A stretch of DNA of 64,000 nt from Oceanobacillus_B kapialis (GCF_042685265.1 NZ_JBHUMX010000042.1), one strand, 5' to 3'; positions 16,868 through 25,631 are shown, numbered from the stretch's first letter. Program-made: numbers and translations. The notes: generated by a model not told the origin, from the sequence alone.

Positions 16868-17797
16868 TTAATGGTTGTGATCATGCCCAGAATGGTCGCT
16901 GTGTTCTTCATCTGTGTGATCAGAATGCTCATCATGACTTTCTTCTGAACCACCGCCATGATTATGACCACCATGCTCCCCTTCAGGTGCAGGCATGAAC
17001 TCTAAATGTGTTCCGGTAAAAGTTTGCTGGCCAAGATGACCTGGCTCCAAGAGCTCTTCAAACTTATCTTCTGTTATTGGTTCTGCAGTTGCTTTTACTT
17101 CCTCTACCCAGTCATCAAACTCATCCTGCGTAACAGCATTTACATTGAACGTTTGCTCTGCAAAGCCTTCCCCACTAAAGTTCGCATTACGACCGTCATA
17201 TTCACCAGGAACATCTGCCGCAAGGTGTAGAGTTGTTACCATATCAGCCATTGCATATTTCTGACCACCTAATTGAGGTATCCAGAATGCACTTATTGGA
17301 CCATAGGAATATAATCTAAATTCCAGCGGGCGATCTGTTGGGACATAAAGATAATTCATTGTCTCTATTCCTTGCTCCGGATAGCTGAAATGCCATTTCC
17401 AATCAGAAGAAGACGCATAAACCACGAGTGGCTCTTTATCATAACCTTCTGGTGTTGCCTCCACCTTGTAGTTACTTTCCACTGACACAAATGAAAGATA
17501 AGCTACAATTAGGACTGGGATCCCAACACAGATTGCTTCCACCCAAATGTTTCCTTCAATATGTGGTGGCTTATAATCCTCAGGCTGTTTAGATGCTCTA
17601 AACTTAACTAGCATGTAAATTAAGATCGCGAAGACTACAATGACAATAAACGACATAATTGCAATAGAAAGCCAGATAACATTCGCCTGTGTCTCTGCTT
17701 GTGGACCCTTTGGATCCAATACAGCTAATGGTTCACAGCCTGTTAATACAGTAAGTACCGTGATGATAGCTGCTAGTATCATCCATTTTATTTTCAT
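16868..17797 (-). CDS. qoxA: Cytochrome aa3 menaquinol oxidase subunit II with a His-rich C-terminal tail
   Basis: A 309-residue lipoprotein: the signal helix ends in the lipobox LTGC, followed by EPLAVLDPKGPQAE, the QoxA hallmark. Two membrane helices and an outer cupredoxin domain follow (SDWKWHFSYPEQ, FWIPQLGGQKYAM, GRNANFSGEGFA). The Cys-x3-Cys CuA ligands of cytochrome c oxidases are absent, so the donor is menaquinol. The last 38 or so residues are unusual, with 11 His among Asp, Glu, Gly and Ser, which would give a metal-binding tail outside the membrane. It is the first gene of qoxABCD, about 165 bp before qoxB. Confidence 0.94.
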   Translation of the reverse strand: MKIKWMILAAIITVLTVLTGCEPLAVLDPKGPQAETQANVIWLSIAIMSFIVIVVFAILIYMLVKFRASKQPEDYKPPHIEGNIWVEAICVGIPVLIVAYLSFVSVESNYKVEATPEGYDKEPLVVYASSSDWKWHFSYPEQGIETMNYLYVPTDRPLEFRLYSYGPISAFWIPQLGGQKYAMADMVTTLHLAADVPGEYDGRNANFSGEGFAEQTFNVNAVTQDEFDDWVEEVKATAEPITEDKFEELLEPGHLGQQTFTGTHLEFMPAPEGEHGGHNHGGGSEESHDEHSDHTDEEHSDHSGHDHNH

Positions 17798-18016
17798 AGA
17801 GATACCCCTTCCTTTTAAATTAGCTATATTCTAACCTATAAAACTATAAATGTTACAAACTTCACAAACCTATTCCTATCTTAATACCATCCAAAGAGAA
17901 AAACAATTATAAAGCAATTTATGTCATAAAATGTTCAAGGAATTTCATACAAAAAGTGAACATTTTGTTAAGCTGGTCTTATTCTGGGCTTTATTACGAT
18001 GTGTACTAGGTTGGGT

Positions 18017-18605
18017 GGTTGATTGGGGAGGGTGGATGGTTGATTGGAGTGCTCACTTGGTTGATTGCACATCCCTCTTGGTCGATTGCACACCCCCTTT
18101 GGTTGATTGCGCTTCTCACTTGGTCGATTGCACTTCACGCCTGGTTGATTGCACCTCTCACTTGGTCGATTGCACTGCATGCCTGGTTGATTGCGCTTCT
18201 CACTTGGTTGATTGCACTGCACGCCTGGTCGATTGCGCCTCTCACTTGGTCGATTGCACTTCACGCCTGGTTGATTGCACCTCTCACTTGGTCGATTGCA
18301 CTGCATGCCTGGTTGATTGCGCCTCTCACTTGGTCGATTGCGCCTCTCACTTGGTCGATTGCACTTCACGCCTGGTTGATTGCGCCTCTCACTTGGTCGA
18401 TTGCACTGCACGCCTGGTTGATTGCACCTCTCACTTGGTCGATTGCACTGCATGCCTGGTTGATTGCACCTCTCACTTGGTTGATTGCACTGCACGCCTG
18501 GTTGATTGCGCTTCTCACTTGGTTGATTGCACTGCATGCCTGGTTGATTAAGCCGCCCACTTGATCGATTGTCCAGCCTGCCTCGTTAATTGCACACAAC
18601 ACCTT
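18017..18605. repeat. Array of about 28 tandem 21-bp repeats
   Basis: Units begin GGTYGATTGCRC and are exactly 21 bp over almost the whole array. Two unit types largely alternate, one ending CTCTCACTT and the other CTGCAYGCCT or CTTCACGCCT, giving a partial 42-bp higher order. Edge units are degenerate. Because 21 is divisible by three and units lack stops, several frames on both strands stay open (a plus-strand LVDC heptad and minus-strand frames), but none has a ribosome-binding site. The array lies between the qoxA promoter and the thrS terminator. There are no spacers, so it is not a CRISPR array. Confidence 0.9.
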
Positions 18606-18654
18606 CTTAAAGAAAACATCTTACAATCCGCTTTTCAGCCTATAATTAAGTACA

Positions 18655-18683
18655 CAAAAAAGAAGCCCCCCTAAAGGCGGACT
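18655..18683 (-). terminator. Terminator of thrS
   Basis: AGTCCGCC / GGGGGGCT stem (one mismatch and one G-T pair), then a T-run on the minus strand, just past the thrS stop. Confidence 0.7.
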
Positions 18684-18694
18684 CCCTCCAATAC

Positions 18695-20611
18695 TTACGC
18701 TAATTCCCTGTTTGCTACCTGCTTTTCTACAAGCCCCAAAAATTGAGCAAATGACAACCGTTCTGTCTCCTTCACCCCATACTTACGAATGGTTACATCT
18801 CCATTCTCAACTTCCTCATCCCCAATGACAAGTGCATAAGGGACTTTCTTCATCTGTGCTTCCCTAATTCTGTATCCTAACTTCTCATCCCTTGCATCTA
18901 TATTTACCCTATATCCTTGGGCTCGCAGCTCCTCCCGAAGTCTCACACAATAGTCAACATGCACGTTGGCAACAGGTAGTAACTGAACTTGTATTGGTGC
19001 CAACCAAACAGGAAATGCTCCCGCAAAGTGTTCAATTAAAATCCCGAAGAAGCGATCAATCGATCCGTATATGGCGCGGTGGATCACGACTGGTCTTTCC
19101 TTTTCTCCTTTATCATTAACAAAAGAGAGATCAAATTTCTCTGGCATTTGAAAATCTAATTGAATGGTTGCACATTGATGGCTCCGTTTTAAAGCGTCTT
19201 TTATATGAAAATCAATTTTCGGTCCATAAAACGCTCCATCTCCTTCATTCACCTGGTAGGAGATACCTGTTTTTTCAAGAACATTTTCTAAAGACTTCTC
19301 TGCATGCCCCCAAAGTTCGTCTGAGCCAAGCGATTTTTCAGGACGAGTGGAAAGTTCTACCGTGTAGGAGAATCCAAATGCACGATACACTTCATCCACT
19401 AGCTCCATCACGGCCTTTACTTCATCCTCTATTTGATCCTCTCGAACGAAAATGTGGGCATCATCCTGGCAGAAGGACCGAACCCTGAGCATCCCATTCA
19501 AAGCTCCACTATATTCATGTCTGTGTACCTGCCCAAACTCCGCCATGCGAACTGGCAAGTCACGGTAGGAATAAAGGCTATTTTTATAAACAAGCATATG
19601 GCCCGGGCAGTTCATCGGCTTCATCGCAAACTCTGTGTCATCCACTTCCGAGAAATACATATTTTCTTTATAATGCTCCCAATGTCCAGATTGCTCCCAC
19701 AGCCGCTGATTCATCATAAATGGTGTGCGCACCTCTTCATAGCCAGCTTTTGTTTGCAACTTTCTTGAAAATGCTTCTAGTTCATTTCGAATAATTTGGC
19801 CATTTGGCAGATAAAATGGCATCCCAGGGGCTTCTTCTGAAAACATAAATAGATCTAATTGCTTCCCTAGCTTCCGATGGTCCCGCTTTTCCGCTTCCTC
19901 TCTTAAATGAAGATACTCTTTCAGCTCTTTCTTTTTACGGAAAGCTATCCCGTATATCCGTTGCATCACTTCATTGTCTTGGTCCCCCTTCCAATAGGCA
20001 CCAGATACATGGGTAAGTTTAAACGCTTTGACCAAGCCAGTCCGTGGCAAATGTGGGCCTCGACATAGATCGATAAATTCTCCCTGCTGGTAGATAGAAA
20101 TTTCTTCATTCTCCCCAAACCCTTCCAAAAGTTCGAGTTTAAAGGATTCTCCCCTTGCTTCAAATAATTCTTTTGCCTCTTGCAAGGACAAAACCATCCG
20201 CTTTATCGGCAAATTCTCATCAATAATGTGTTGCATTTCTTTTTCAATAGCAGAAAAGTCCTGTTGGGATAAACTCTTCTCTAGCTTCACATCATAATAG
20301 AAGCCATTATCGATCACAGGACCCACCCCTAATTCCACATTACCAAAGCTTCGTTTCAGTGCTTGGGCCAGAATATGTGCAGTACTATGGCGCATTACTT
20401 CCTGTCCCTCGTCATCTTCCAGCGACAAAATAGCTAGCTCCCCATCAACTTCAAGGGGCGAATCCATATCTAAAAGCTGGCCATTAAACCTTCCAACAAC
20501 GGCTTTTTTGGCCAAACTTCCACTAATGGATGCTGCCACCTCTTGGATCGTAATCCCTTTTGCATACATGTTGACTTGCCCATCCGGAAATTGAATACTA
20601 ATTCTCTCCAT
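18695..20611 (-). CDS. thrS: Threonine-tRNA ligase
   Basis: A 638-residue class II aminoacyl-tRNA synthetase with N-terminal TGS domain (ISIQFPDGQVNMYAKG), the HStAHILAQALKR editing-domain motif (His-Ser-Thr-Ala-His), the catalytic core with MNCPGHMLVYK, and anticodon-binding C-terminal domain. I chose ATG 20611 (MERISIQF), which has AAAGGAGG upstream; the longer frame would run into the T-box terminator. Two T-box leaders precede it, so expression rises when tRNA-Thr is uncharged. Confidence 0.96.
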   Translation of the reverse strand: MERISIQFPDGQVNMYAKGITIQEVAASISGSLAKKAVVGRFNGQLLDMDSPLEVDGELAILSLEDDEGQEVMRHSTAHILAQALKRSFGNVELGVGPVIDNGFYYDVKLEKSLSQQDFSAIEKEMQHIIDENLPIKRMVLSLQEAKELFEARGESFKLELLEGFGENEEISIYQQGEFIDLCRGPHLPRTGLVKAFKLTHVSGAYWKGDQDNEVMQRIYGIAFRKKKELKEYLHLREEAEKRDHRKLGKQLDLFMFSEEAPGMPFYLPNGQIIRNELEAFSRKLQTKAGYEEVRTPFMMNQRLWEQSGHWEHYKENMYFSEVDDTEFAMKPMNCPGHMLVYKNSLYSYRDLPVRMAEFGQVHRHEYSGALNGMLRVRSFCQDDAHIFVREDQIEDEVKAVMELVDEVYRAFGFSYTVELSTRPEKSLGSDELWGHAEKSLENVLEKTGISYQVNEGDGAFYGPKIDFHIKDALKRSHQCATIQLDFQMPEKFDLSFVNDKGEKERPVVIHRAIYGSIDRFFGILIEHFAGAFPVWLAPIQVQLLPVANVHVDYCVRLREELRAQGYRVNIDARDEKLGYRIREAQMKKVPYALVIGDEEVENGDVTIRKYGVKETERLSFAQFLGLVEKQVANRELA

Positions 20612-20639
20612 AAAAACTCCTCCTTTTTCATATATAAAA

Positions 20640-20880
20640 AACGCACTCATCCCAATAAAGGGACGAGTGCGTTTACCCGTGGTTCCACCCAGCTTCCCAA
20701 TGAATAAAATCTTCACCGGCTTTGGACGCTTTAACGCAGCGGTACGATATTGGTTACTCTATTTTCCCCAATACTGCTCCAAGGTGGTATATTATTTTCC
20801 ATCACTGGGAAGTTCGCAGCAAATCCTTCCCTCTCTGAAAGCTGAAAAAATAATATGTGTCCTTCTCATAGCATCTATAT
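20640..20880 (-). promoter_or_regulatory. Threonine T-box riboswitch, promoter-distal copy (next to thrS)
   Basis: The T-box sequence TGGGTGGAACCACGG reads on the minus strand from 20691 to 20677. The terminator stem (ACGCACTCATCCC / GGGACGAGTGCGT, 20641-20672) follows it, and a stem I region with AGAGAGGGAAGG lies upstream. Binding of uncharged tRNA-Thr would favour the antiterminator. I could not place the specifier codon unambiguously by eye. Confidence 0.88.
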
Positions 20881-20885
20881 AAAAT

Positions 20886-21130
20886 AAAAAAACACATCAA
20901 TCCCTACCTAAGGGACGAATGTGTCTGTTCGTGGTTCCACCCAATTTCCCAATGAAAAAATCATCATTGGCTTTGGTTGCTTTATCGCAGCAATTACGGT
21001 ATTGGTTACTCTGTTTTCCCCAATACTGCTCCGAGGTGGTACATTATTTTCCTTGGTTAGGAAGTTCGCAGCAAGCCTTCCCTCTCTGATAACCGGTAAG
21101 AATAATGCGTGTCCTCATCTTCACTTATCA
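20886..21130 (-). promoter_or_regulatory. Threonine T-box riboswitch, promoter-proximal copy
   Basis: A second full T-box leader lies upstream of the first, with TGGGTGGAACCACGA (20943-20929), a terminator stem (20891-20924) and a near-identical stem I region (GAGAGGGAAGGCTTGCTGCG). The two copies are similar enough to be a duplication. In series they should give a steeper response to tRNA-Thr charging, as proposed for B. subtilis thrZ, which has three. Confidence 0.88.
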
Positions 21131-21280
21131 TTACTAATTTTTATATATGCTATTACAAATTTTGAAAAAAGGCAACCTCTATTTTAAAATTTCACCATAA
21201 CCGACGCTCTTCCATGCAGTTTTACATAACCAACAAATAGGGAAAGCTTCAAACAAGATAACATTTAGGAGGTGATTTAT

Positions 21281-22024
21281 TTGCGTTCCATAACCAAGCT
21301 TTCGCTTGTCTACCTAATCTTTTTCGCAGGTATGATCTTTGTAAACTATTCAGTTGGTTCCCAGGTTGGTACGGTTGCAAATCAAGATCCTGCACTTATC
21401 CAGCCAGCCGGCTATGCTTTTTCGATATGGGGTGTTATTTACTTACTCCTGCTCGTATGGATTATAAAAGGTTTCTTCACGAAAGGGGCTAAAGTTGAAC
21501 TTTATAAAAAGCTTTCATTTATCCTTCCCCTAAACTTTATTTTAAACAGTTTATGGATCATAACGTTTACGCAGCAAATGATTCTGCTATCAACGATTAT
21601 TATTATTTTGTTATTGCTATCCCTTGTGTGGATTTACCAAAACGTACACAACGATCCGACAAGTAACAGCTGGGATTACGCGCCGTTTTCTGTCTACACT
21701 GGATGGGTATCTTTAGCAAGCATCGTCAATGTTTTCACATATGTGGAGCGAAGTGACATGTTTTCGTTTTTTGGAATAGGAGAAGTAGGATGGACACTTA
21801 TTGCAATCATCGGTATTAGCTTGGTAGCAATCTCTATACTTCTATTTCAACAAGATTTGCTTTATCCACTCGTCTTAATATGGACGTTTATTGCGATCAT
21901 GTTGAACGTCCAGCAAAACACACTACATTGGACGCTTATTGGCTGTACAGTTATTGTAAGTGCATTTATAGTGTACAGCCTCTTCAAACAAATACGCAGA
22001 AGAAAACAGAGGATTTTCAGCTAG
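21281..22024 (+). CDS. TspO/MBR-like tryptophan-rich membrane protein
   Basis: About 247 residues with seven or so hydrophobic segments. Motifs PAGYAFSIWGVIYLL and APFSVYTGWVSLASIVN resemble the long TspO/MBR-like proteins of Bacillaceae (classical TspO is shorter, with five helices). AGGAGG (21267-21272) favours the TTG at 21281 as start, 8 bases downstream, over the GTG at 21272 that overlaps it. It stands alone. Porphyrin binding is known for TspO but is not established for this long form. Confidence 0.7.
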   Translation: MRSITKLSLVYLIFFAGMIFVNYSVGSQVGTVANQDPALIQPAGYAFSIWGVIYLLLLVWIIKGFFTKGAKVELYKKLSFILPLNFILNSLWIITFTQQMILLSTIIIILLLLSLVWIYQNVHNDPTSNSWDYAPFSVYTGWVSLASIVNVFTYVERSDMFSFFGIGEVGWTLIAIIGISLVAISILLFQQDLLYPLVLIWTFIAIMLNVQQNTLHWTLIGCTVIVSAFIVYSLFKQIRRRKQRIFS

Positions 22025-22076
22025 ACGAACAAAAGCGCGGGGAGCCCGTTTTAAGGTACGCCGACCCTGGCTAGCT
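22019..22076. repeat. Intergenic hairpin, possible dispersed repeat
   Basis: AGCTAG (22019-22024, overlapping the stop codon of the TspO-like gene) pairs with CTAGCT (22071-22076). In between lies AAAAGCGCGGGGAGCCCGT. A similar core, AAAAGCGAATGCGCCCGT, occurs in the hairpin at 31967-32013. Such GC-rich hairpins look like REP-type extragenic repeats, but two loose matches are weak evidence. Confidence 0.35.
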
Positions 22077-22119
22077 GTCTAAGAACATTATAAAGCAAAT
22101 TTTTATACTTTCTTACCTA

Positions 22120-22968
22120 CTAAAATAAATCCATCTGCCTAGGTGCTAGACCTTCAAACTCAATGCCAAGCATGCTTTGGAAGGTCTTTGCATTCTCGGC
22201 AGCATCACCACCTGAATTATTATTAAATAGCACAACAATATCTTTTGATTGTTTGTTTAACTCAAGGAGTCGTTCCTTCCATTCTAATAATTCCTGTTCG
22301 TTATAATGATATAAATAGCGCACCTCGCGCCAATTTTCATCTTTCGGCTTGTTCCATCCATAAAAATTTCTGCCATGCATCCGAACTAAAGTAGTCTTCT
22401 CATCTGTGGCGACAGGGATAATTGGAACCGAGCCATCCCCTGCTTGCGGTTCATCTACAATGGAGTGTATCCACCCTTCTTCTTTCATAAAGCTAAGGGT
22501 TTGGTTGTTAAATTGCTCCGTAAACCATGATTGGTTGCGAAACTCCAGCGCAACAGGAATGTCCTCCATTTGCTTTTTACAATAGCGTAAGTAGTCAACA
22601 TTTTCTTTTTTACAGGTAAACCACGGCGGGAATTGAAACAGGACCATTCCCAGCTTGTTTGCTTCAATATAGGGCTGTAAGGAGTCCTTAAATGCTTGAA
22701 ACATCTCTGTCTTTGAAGAAAAATGCTTCTCTTCCCCGCGTTGATGTCCTGTCATCCCTTGATAGGCCTTCACAATAAACCGAAAATTTTCCGGGGTCTC
22801 CTTCACCCATTTTTGTGCATTTTTAACTGGTTGAATCGCATAGAAAGAACTATCCACCTCGACAACTGGGAAATGACTGCTGTACTCCTGCAGCTTATCT
22901 TTTGGCTTCACCTGTGGTGGATATAATGCATGGTGATCCCCCCAGCCTGTTAGTCCAATGTATATCAT
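22120..22968 (-). CDS. DUF72 family protein
   Basis: A 282-residue TIM-barrel-like protein of the DUF72 (YecE) family. Features seen are MIYIGLTGWGDHHALYPPQV at the start, SSFYAIQPVKNAQKWVKETPENF, LGMVLFQFPPWF, ALEFRNQSWF and the C-terminal VLFNNNSGGDAAENAK. The ATG at 22968 has AGGAGG upstream. The biochemical role is not established. It lies just after the ABC-F gene on the same strand, possibly in one transcript. Confidence 0.85.
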   Translation of the reverse strand: MIYIGLTGWGDHHALYPPQVKPKDKLQEYSSHFPVVEVDSSFYAIQPVKNAQKWVKETPENFRFIVKAYQGMTGHQRGEEKHFSSKTEMFQAFKDSLQPYIEANKLGMVLFQFPPWFTCKKENVDYLRYCKKQMEDIPVALEFRNQSWFTEQFNNQTLSFMKEEGWIHSIVDEPQAGDGSVPIIPVATDEKTTLVRMHGRNFYGWNKPKDENWREVRYLYHYNEQELLEWKERLLELNKQSKDIVVLFNNNSGGDAAENAKTFQSMLGIEFEGLAPRQMDLF

Positions 22969-23057
22969 GGCCGACCCTCCTAAGGATAGGATAATGGGAT
23001 AAATAAGAAAAAGGCAAGTAGCAGGAGTTTTTTCTGCTGCTTGCCCGCAATTTGTTC

Positions 23058-24521
23058 TCAATCCAATAATGTCAGTTGTTGCTTCTCTATCTTGTACACA
23101 CGGTCTGCTACACGATCTACAAACGCTTTATCATGAGAGACGAGTAAAATCGTGCCCTCATATCCCTCAATAAACTTCTCCAACGCTTCTATACTAAAGA
23201 CATCCAGAAAATTTGTTGGCTCATCAAGAATCAGGATGTTATATCGGCCTAGGAAAAGCTGACATAGCACGAGTCGTATTGCTTCTCCCCCACTTAAGTC
23301 CTGCACATTCTTTTTAATATCATTTCCTGTAAAGCTCATGGCATTTAACACTGCACGTATTTTACTTTCCTGATAATCACTCCTAGATTTCATATACGCA
23401 AGAACTGTCTCCTCTTTTTCAAACTGATAAGACATCTGTCTATAAAAACCAATCTCAACTTTAGGGGAAAGGATAATCCCTTCTTTGCCTTCCACAATAG
23501 CTTGCAAAAGCGTTGTCTTACCGGTGCCATTATCGCCCGTTATCGCAATGGTTTCCCCTAACGGAAACTGAAACCTTACTTTGCTTAATAATTCCCTCTT
23601 ACCAACCCTTAAGCTTAGGTCGTCAGCCATAATCGGAAATTTGTTATGGAGTTTTAGTGCCTCACTCTGATGAAAATACAGTTGCTTTTCCGAGGTTGGT
23701 GCTGCTACTTCTTCCATCTGTTCGATACGTTGCTCGATCGCCTTAGCAGCACGATGGACAGCTTTCTGACTTGTGCCCCGTGACTTCGTCATGAACATCT
23801 TATTTGCCAAAGACTTTGTATCTTTCTTTGTCATACTTCCACTAGCTTGGGTAATTTTATCTGCTTTCTTTTTCTTCTCTTCTGCAGCTTTTAACAATCT
23901 CTGTTTTTCTTTCTGGTACTTATCAAACTGCTCTTGCTGTTGTATTTTTTCCATTTCCTTTTGTGCCACATAGTCCGAATAGTTGCCGGTATACTCTGTA
24001 ACACTACCGTCAGCTACTTCCCAAATTTTCGTAGCTAGCTGATCGAGCACATGGCGATCATGGCTTACAAGTACTAAGGCTCCGTAGTAATACTCCAGCT
24101 CATCCAAAAAGTATTGTTTGCCTTCTGTATCCAGATGTGTTGTTGGTTCATCAACTAATAAAGCTTCGTGATACTCGGAGAACAGCTGGGCCAACTTTAA
24201 CCTTGTCTGCTCCCCACCACTTAATTTTGATCTGTTTTTGTCCTCTAAACCGAGGCTCCTTATCTGTTTAGGGTCCGCTTTTTCTGGCTCAGGAGCAGTA
24301 AGTTGGCCAAAATAGGCAGCTTCCGCAATAATATGAACACTACCTTTACTTGGAGTTATCTGGCCGTGCAATAATCTGATTAAGGTGCTTTTTCCTGTAC
24401 CGTTTTTTCCAACAATACCAATTCGATCAAATTGATGGATAGCTAATCGAGGTATTGAAAGAATTAATTGATCCAAAAAAGTTACCTCAACATCTTCAAG
24501 CTCAAAGCATAATTTTTCCAT
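23058..24521 (-). CDS. ABC-F ATPase, antibiotic-resistance (ribosome protection) type
   Basis: A 487-residue protein with two ATPase domains and no membrane helices. The first has GIVGKNGTGKST (36-47), KLSGGEQTRLKL and LLVDEPTTHLD. The second has ITGDNGTGKTT, DLSGGEAIRLVL and LILDEPTNFLD. The Lys/Glu-rich linker after YTGNYSDYVAQKEMEK is long, as in Vga/Msr/VmlR proteins, which displace lincosamides, streptogramins, pleuromutilins or macrolides from the ribosome. A regulated housekeeping role cannot be excluded. The start at 24521 lies after AAGGGAA. The upstream attenuator with leader peptide strongly supports a drug-response role. Confidence 0.85.
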   Translation of the reverse strand: MEKLCFELEDVEVTFLDQLILSIPRLAIHQFDRIGIVGKNGTGKSTLIRLLHGQITPSKGSVHIIAEAAYFGQLTAPEPEKADPKQIRSLGLEDKNRSKLSGGEQTRLKLAQLFSEYHEALLVDEPTTHLDTEGKQYFLDELEYYYGALVLVSHDRHVLDQLATKIWEVADGSVTEYTGNYSDYVAQKEMEKIQQQEQFDKYQKEKQRLLKAAEEKKKKADKITQASGSMTKKDTKSLANKMFMTKSRGTSQKAVHRAAKAIEQRIEQMEEVAAPTSEKQLYFHQSEALKLHNKFPIMADDLSLRVGKRELLSKVRFQFPLGETIAITGDNGTGKTTLLQAIVEGKEGIILSPKVEIGFYRQMSYQFEKEETVLAYMKSRSDYQESKIRAVLNAMSFTGNDIKKNVQDLSGGEAIRLVLCQLFLGRYNILILDEPTNFLDVFSIEALEKFIEGYEGTILLVSHDKAFVDRVADRVYKIEKQQLTLLD

Positions 24522-24672
24522 TGTACATTCCCTTCCCTTTCTCTGCCTAAAATTAGCCACCTGCTAACACTAGAGAATAAAGGGAGGGTCCACGCATTTA
24601 TCAAAGATAAACCTTGAAGGAATAACACAAATTAAGTACAACGTATAAACGTGTACCTTTTCGTAATGGCAT

Positions 24673-24703
24673 AAAAAAAGAAAGGCAGGTTGACCTACCT
24701 TTC
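24673..24703 (-). terminator. Attenuator terminator in the ABC-F leader
   Basis: AAAGGTAGG / CCTGCCTTT stem with a four-base loop (TCAA), then seven Ts on the minus strand. It lies about 150 bases before the ABC-F start and after the leader peptide, so it must be bypassed for expression. Confidence 0.8.
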
Positions 24704-24773
24704 CCCTCACGTATAAAAGAAGATTATGAAAAAATGGCAGACTGCTCCCGTTTACTCTGCATGAATTAGCAGA

Positions 24774-24805
24774 GGCTTTGAACTATGAAATTACTGGTTC
24801 AAAGC
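24774..24805 (-). promoter_or_regulatory. Hairpin overlapping the end of the leader peptide
   Basis: GCTTTGAAC (24805-24797) and GTTCAAAGC (24783-24775) pair perfectly over 9 bp. The first arm encodes the last residues of the leader peptide and the loop holds its stop codon. A second stem (CTCTGC / GCAGAG) follows at once. A ribosome stalled near the peptide end would open the first stem. Confidence 0.65.
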
Positions 24806-24832
24806 TGGGAAACGCAATCTTACAGAAGCCAT
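24791..24832 (-). CDS. ABC-F leader peptide, 13 residues
   Basis: The frame encodes MASVRLRFPALNQ. AAGGAGG (24844-24850) precedes the ATG by about 11 bases. The promoter at 24871-24899 is in front, and the last codons lie in a hairpin arm. This matches leader peptides that stall drug-bound ribosomes upstream of erm, msrD or vmlR genes, although its sequence is not one I recognise. Translation and stalling are inferred. Confidence 0.6.
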   Translation of the reverse strand: MASVRLRFPALNQ

Positions 24833-24870
24833 ATCGTCACAATCCTCCTTACATTTAAAAGTATATGTTT

Positions 24871-24899
24871 ATTGTATAGAGTATTCTCTCAATTGTCAA
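24871..24899 (-). promoter_or_regulatory. Consensus SigA promoter of the ABC-F gene
   Basis: TTGACA (24899-24894) and TACAAT (24876-24871), spacer 17 bp. Confidence 0.85.
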
Positions 24900-24918
24900 A
24901 AGCCATTTGCCTGTTTTT

Positions 24919-25500
24919 TCATATATGTTTACTACCAAGTCTTTTTACTCTGTTCAACCAAGCAGCACGTTTTTCTTCCGTAGAAGTTTTAACAGGCGTA
25001 ATCTCTGTTACCTTGACTGGCTTAATTCCGCAAAAACCTAATATATTGCGCTTCATCACCTGATGTCCTGCACGCCGGTACACAAGGCGGTTAAACCAAG
25101 ATGGTGTATCGGAAGTTACAATCAGGTGGGCTGACTTCCCAGTCAATAGCTTATCCCATAATGGAGAATTTTCTCTATAACGAAAAGCAAATCCCGGCAG
25201 AAAAACCCGATCGATAAATCCCTTTAACACAGCCGGCATTGTCCCCCACCAAGTTGGGTACACGAACACCAAATGATTCGCCCATTCTAGCCATTCTCTG
25301 GCCTTTACTAGATCAGCTTCTAATTCAGTCCGTTTTCTATACCCATATTTTAAATTTGGTTCAAAGCTTATTGTGCTTAAATTAAGATAGCGCACCTCTC
25401 CTCTGGCAGCTGCTCCATCTTTGTATGCCTCGGATAAACTTCTGCAAAAACTTTGCGGATCGGGATGACCATTTATAATAAGAATTTTCTTTTTCAACAC
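24919..25500 (-). CDS. NAD(P)H-dependent oxidoreductase, flavodoxin-like fold
   Basis: About 193 residues. The N-terminus KKILIINGHPDPQSFCRSLSEAY is the FMN-binding region of the quinone reductase/KefF family. WANHLVFVYPTWWGTMPAVLKGFIDRVF is the conserved flavin loop. It probably reduces quinones or nitro/azo compounds with NAD(P)H. The likely start is GTG 25500 (or TTG 25497), as GGAGGA lies just upstream. It is divergently transcribed from an AraC-type regulator 130 bp away, which probably controls it. Confidence 0.85.
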   Translation of the reverse strand: MLKKKILIINGHPDPQSFCRSLSEAYKDGAAARGEVRYLNLSTISFEPNLKYGYRKRTELEADLVKAREWLEWANHLVFVYPTWWGTMPAVLKGFIDRVFLPGFAFRYRENSPLWDKLLTGKSAHLIVTSDTPSWFNRLVYRRAGHQVMKRNILGFCGIKPVKVTEITPVKTSTEEKRAAWLNRVKRLGSKHI

Positions 25501-25631
25501 ATTCACTCCTCCAATAACATGCTATAGTTGTATTAATAGCTGATAAAATAAGCATAGAATAGCTTTCAATTTATAAAAATGATGGATAGCGCAAAAATCA
25601 TGAAGATATACGCAAGAAAGGGGAAGAGGTT

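Noticed and set aside
16868..17797. Cytochrome c oxidase subunit II (CtaC) for the 309-residue lipoprotein
   Set aside because: No CuA cysteine ligands and no cytochrome c domain; QoxA-specific motifs are present.
17931..18602. Long open frames on both strands over the 21-bp array (plus 17931-18551, plus 18019-18564, minus 17968-18537, minus 18366-18602)
   Set aside because: They are a consequence of a stop-free repeat whose length is a multiple of three. None has a ribosome-binding site, and several frames are open at once.
18017..18605. CRISPR array
   Set aside because: The 21-bp units follow each other without unique spacers and no cas genes are in the window.
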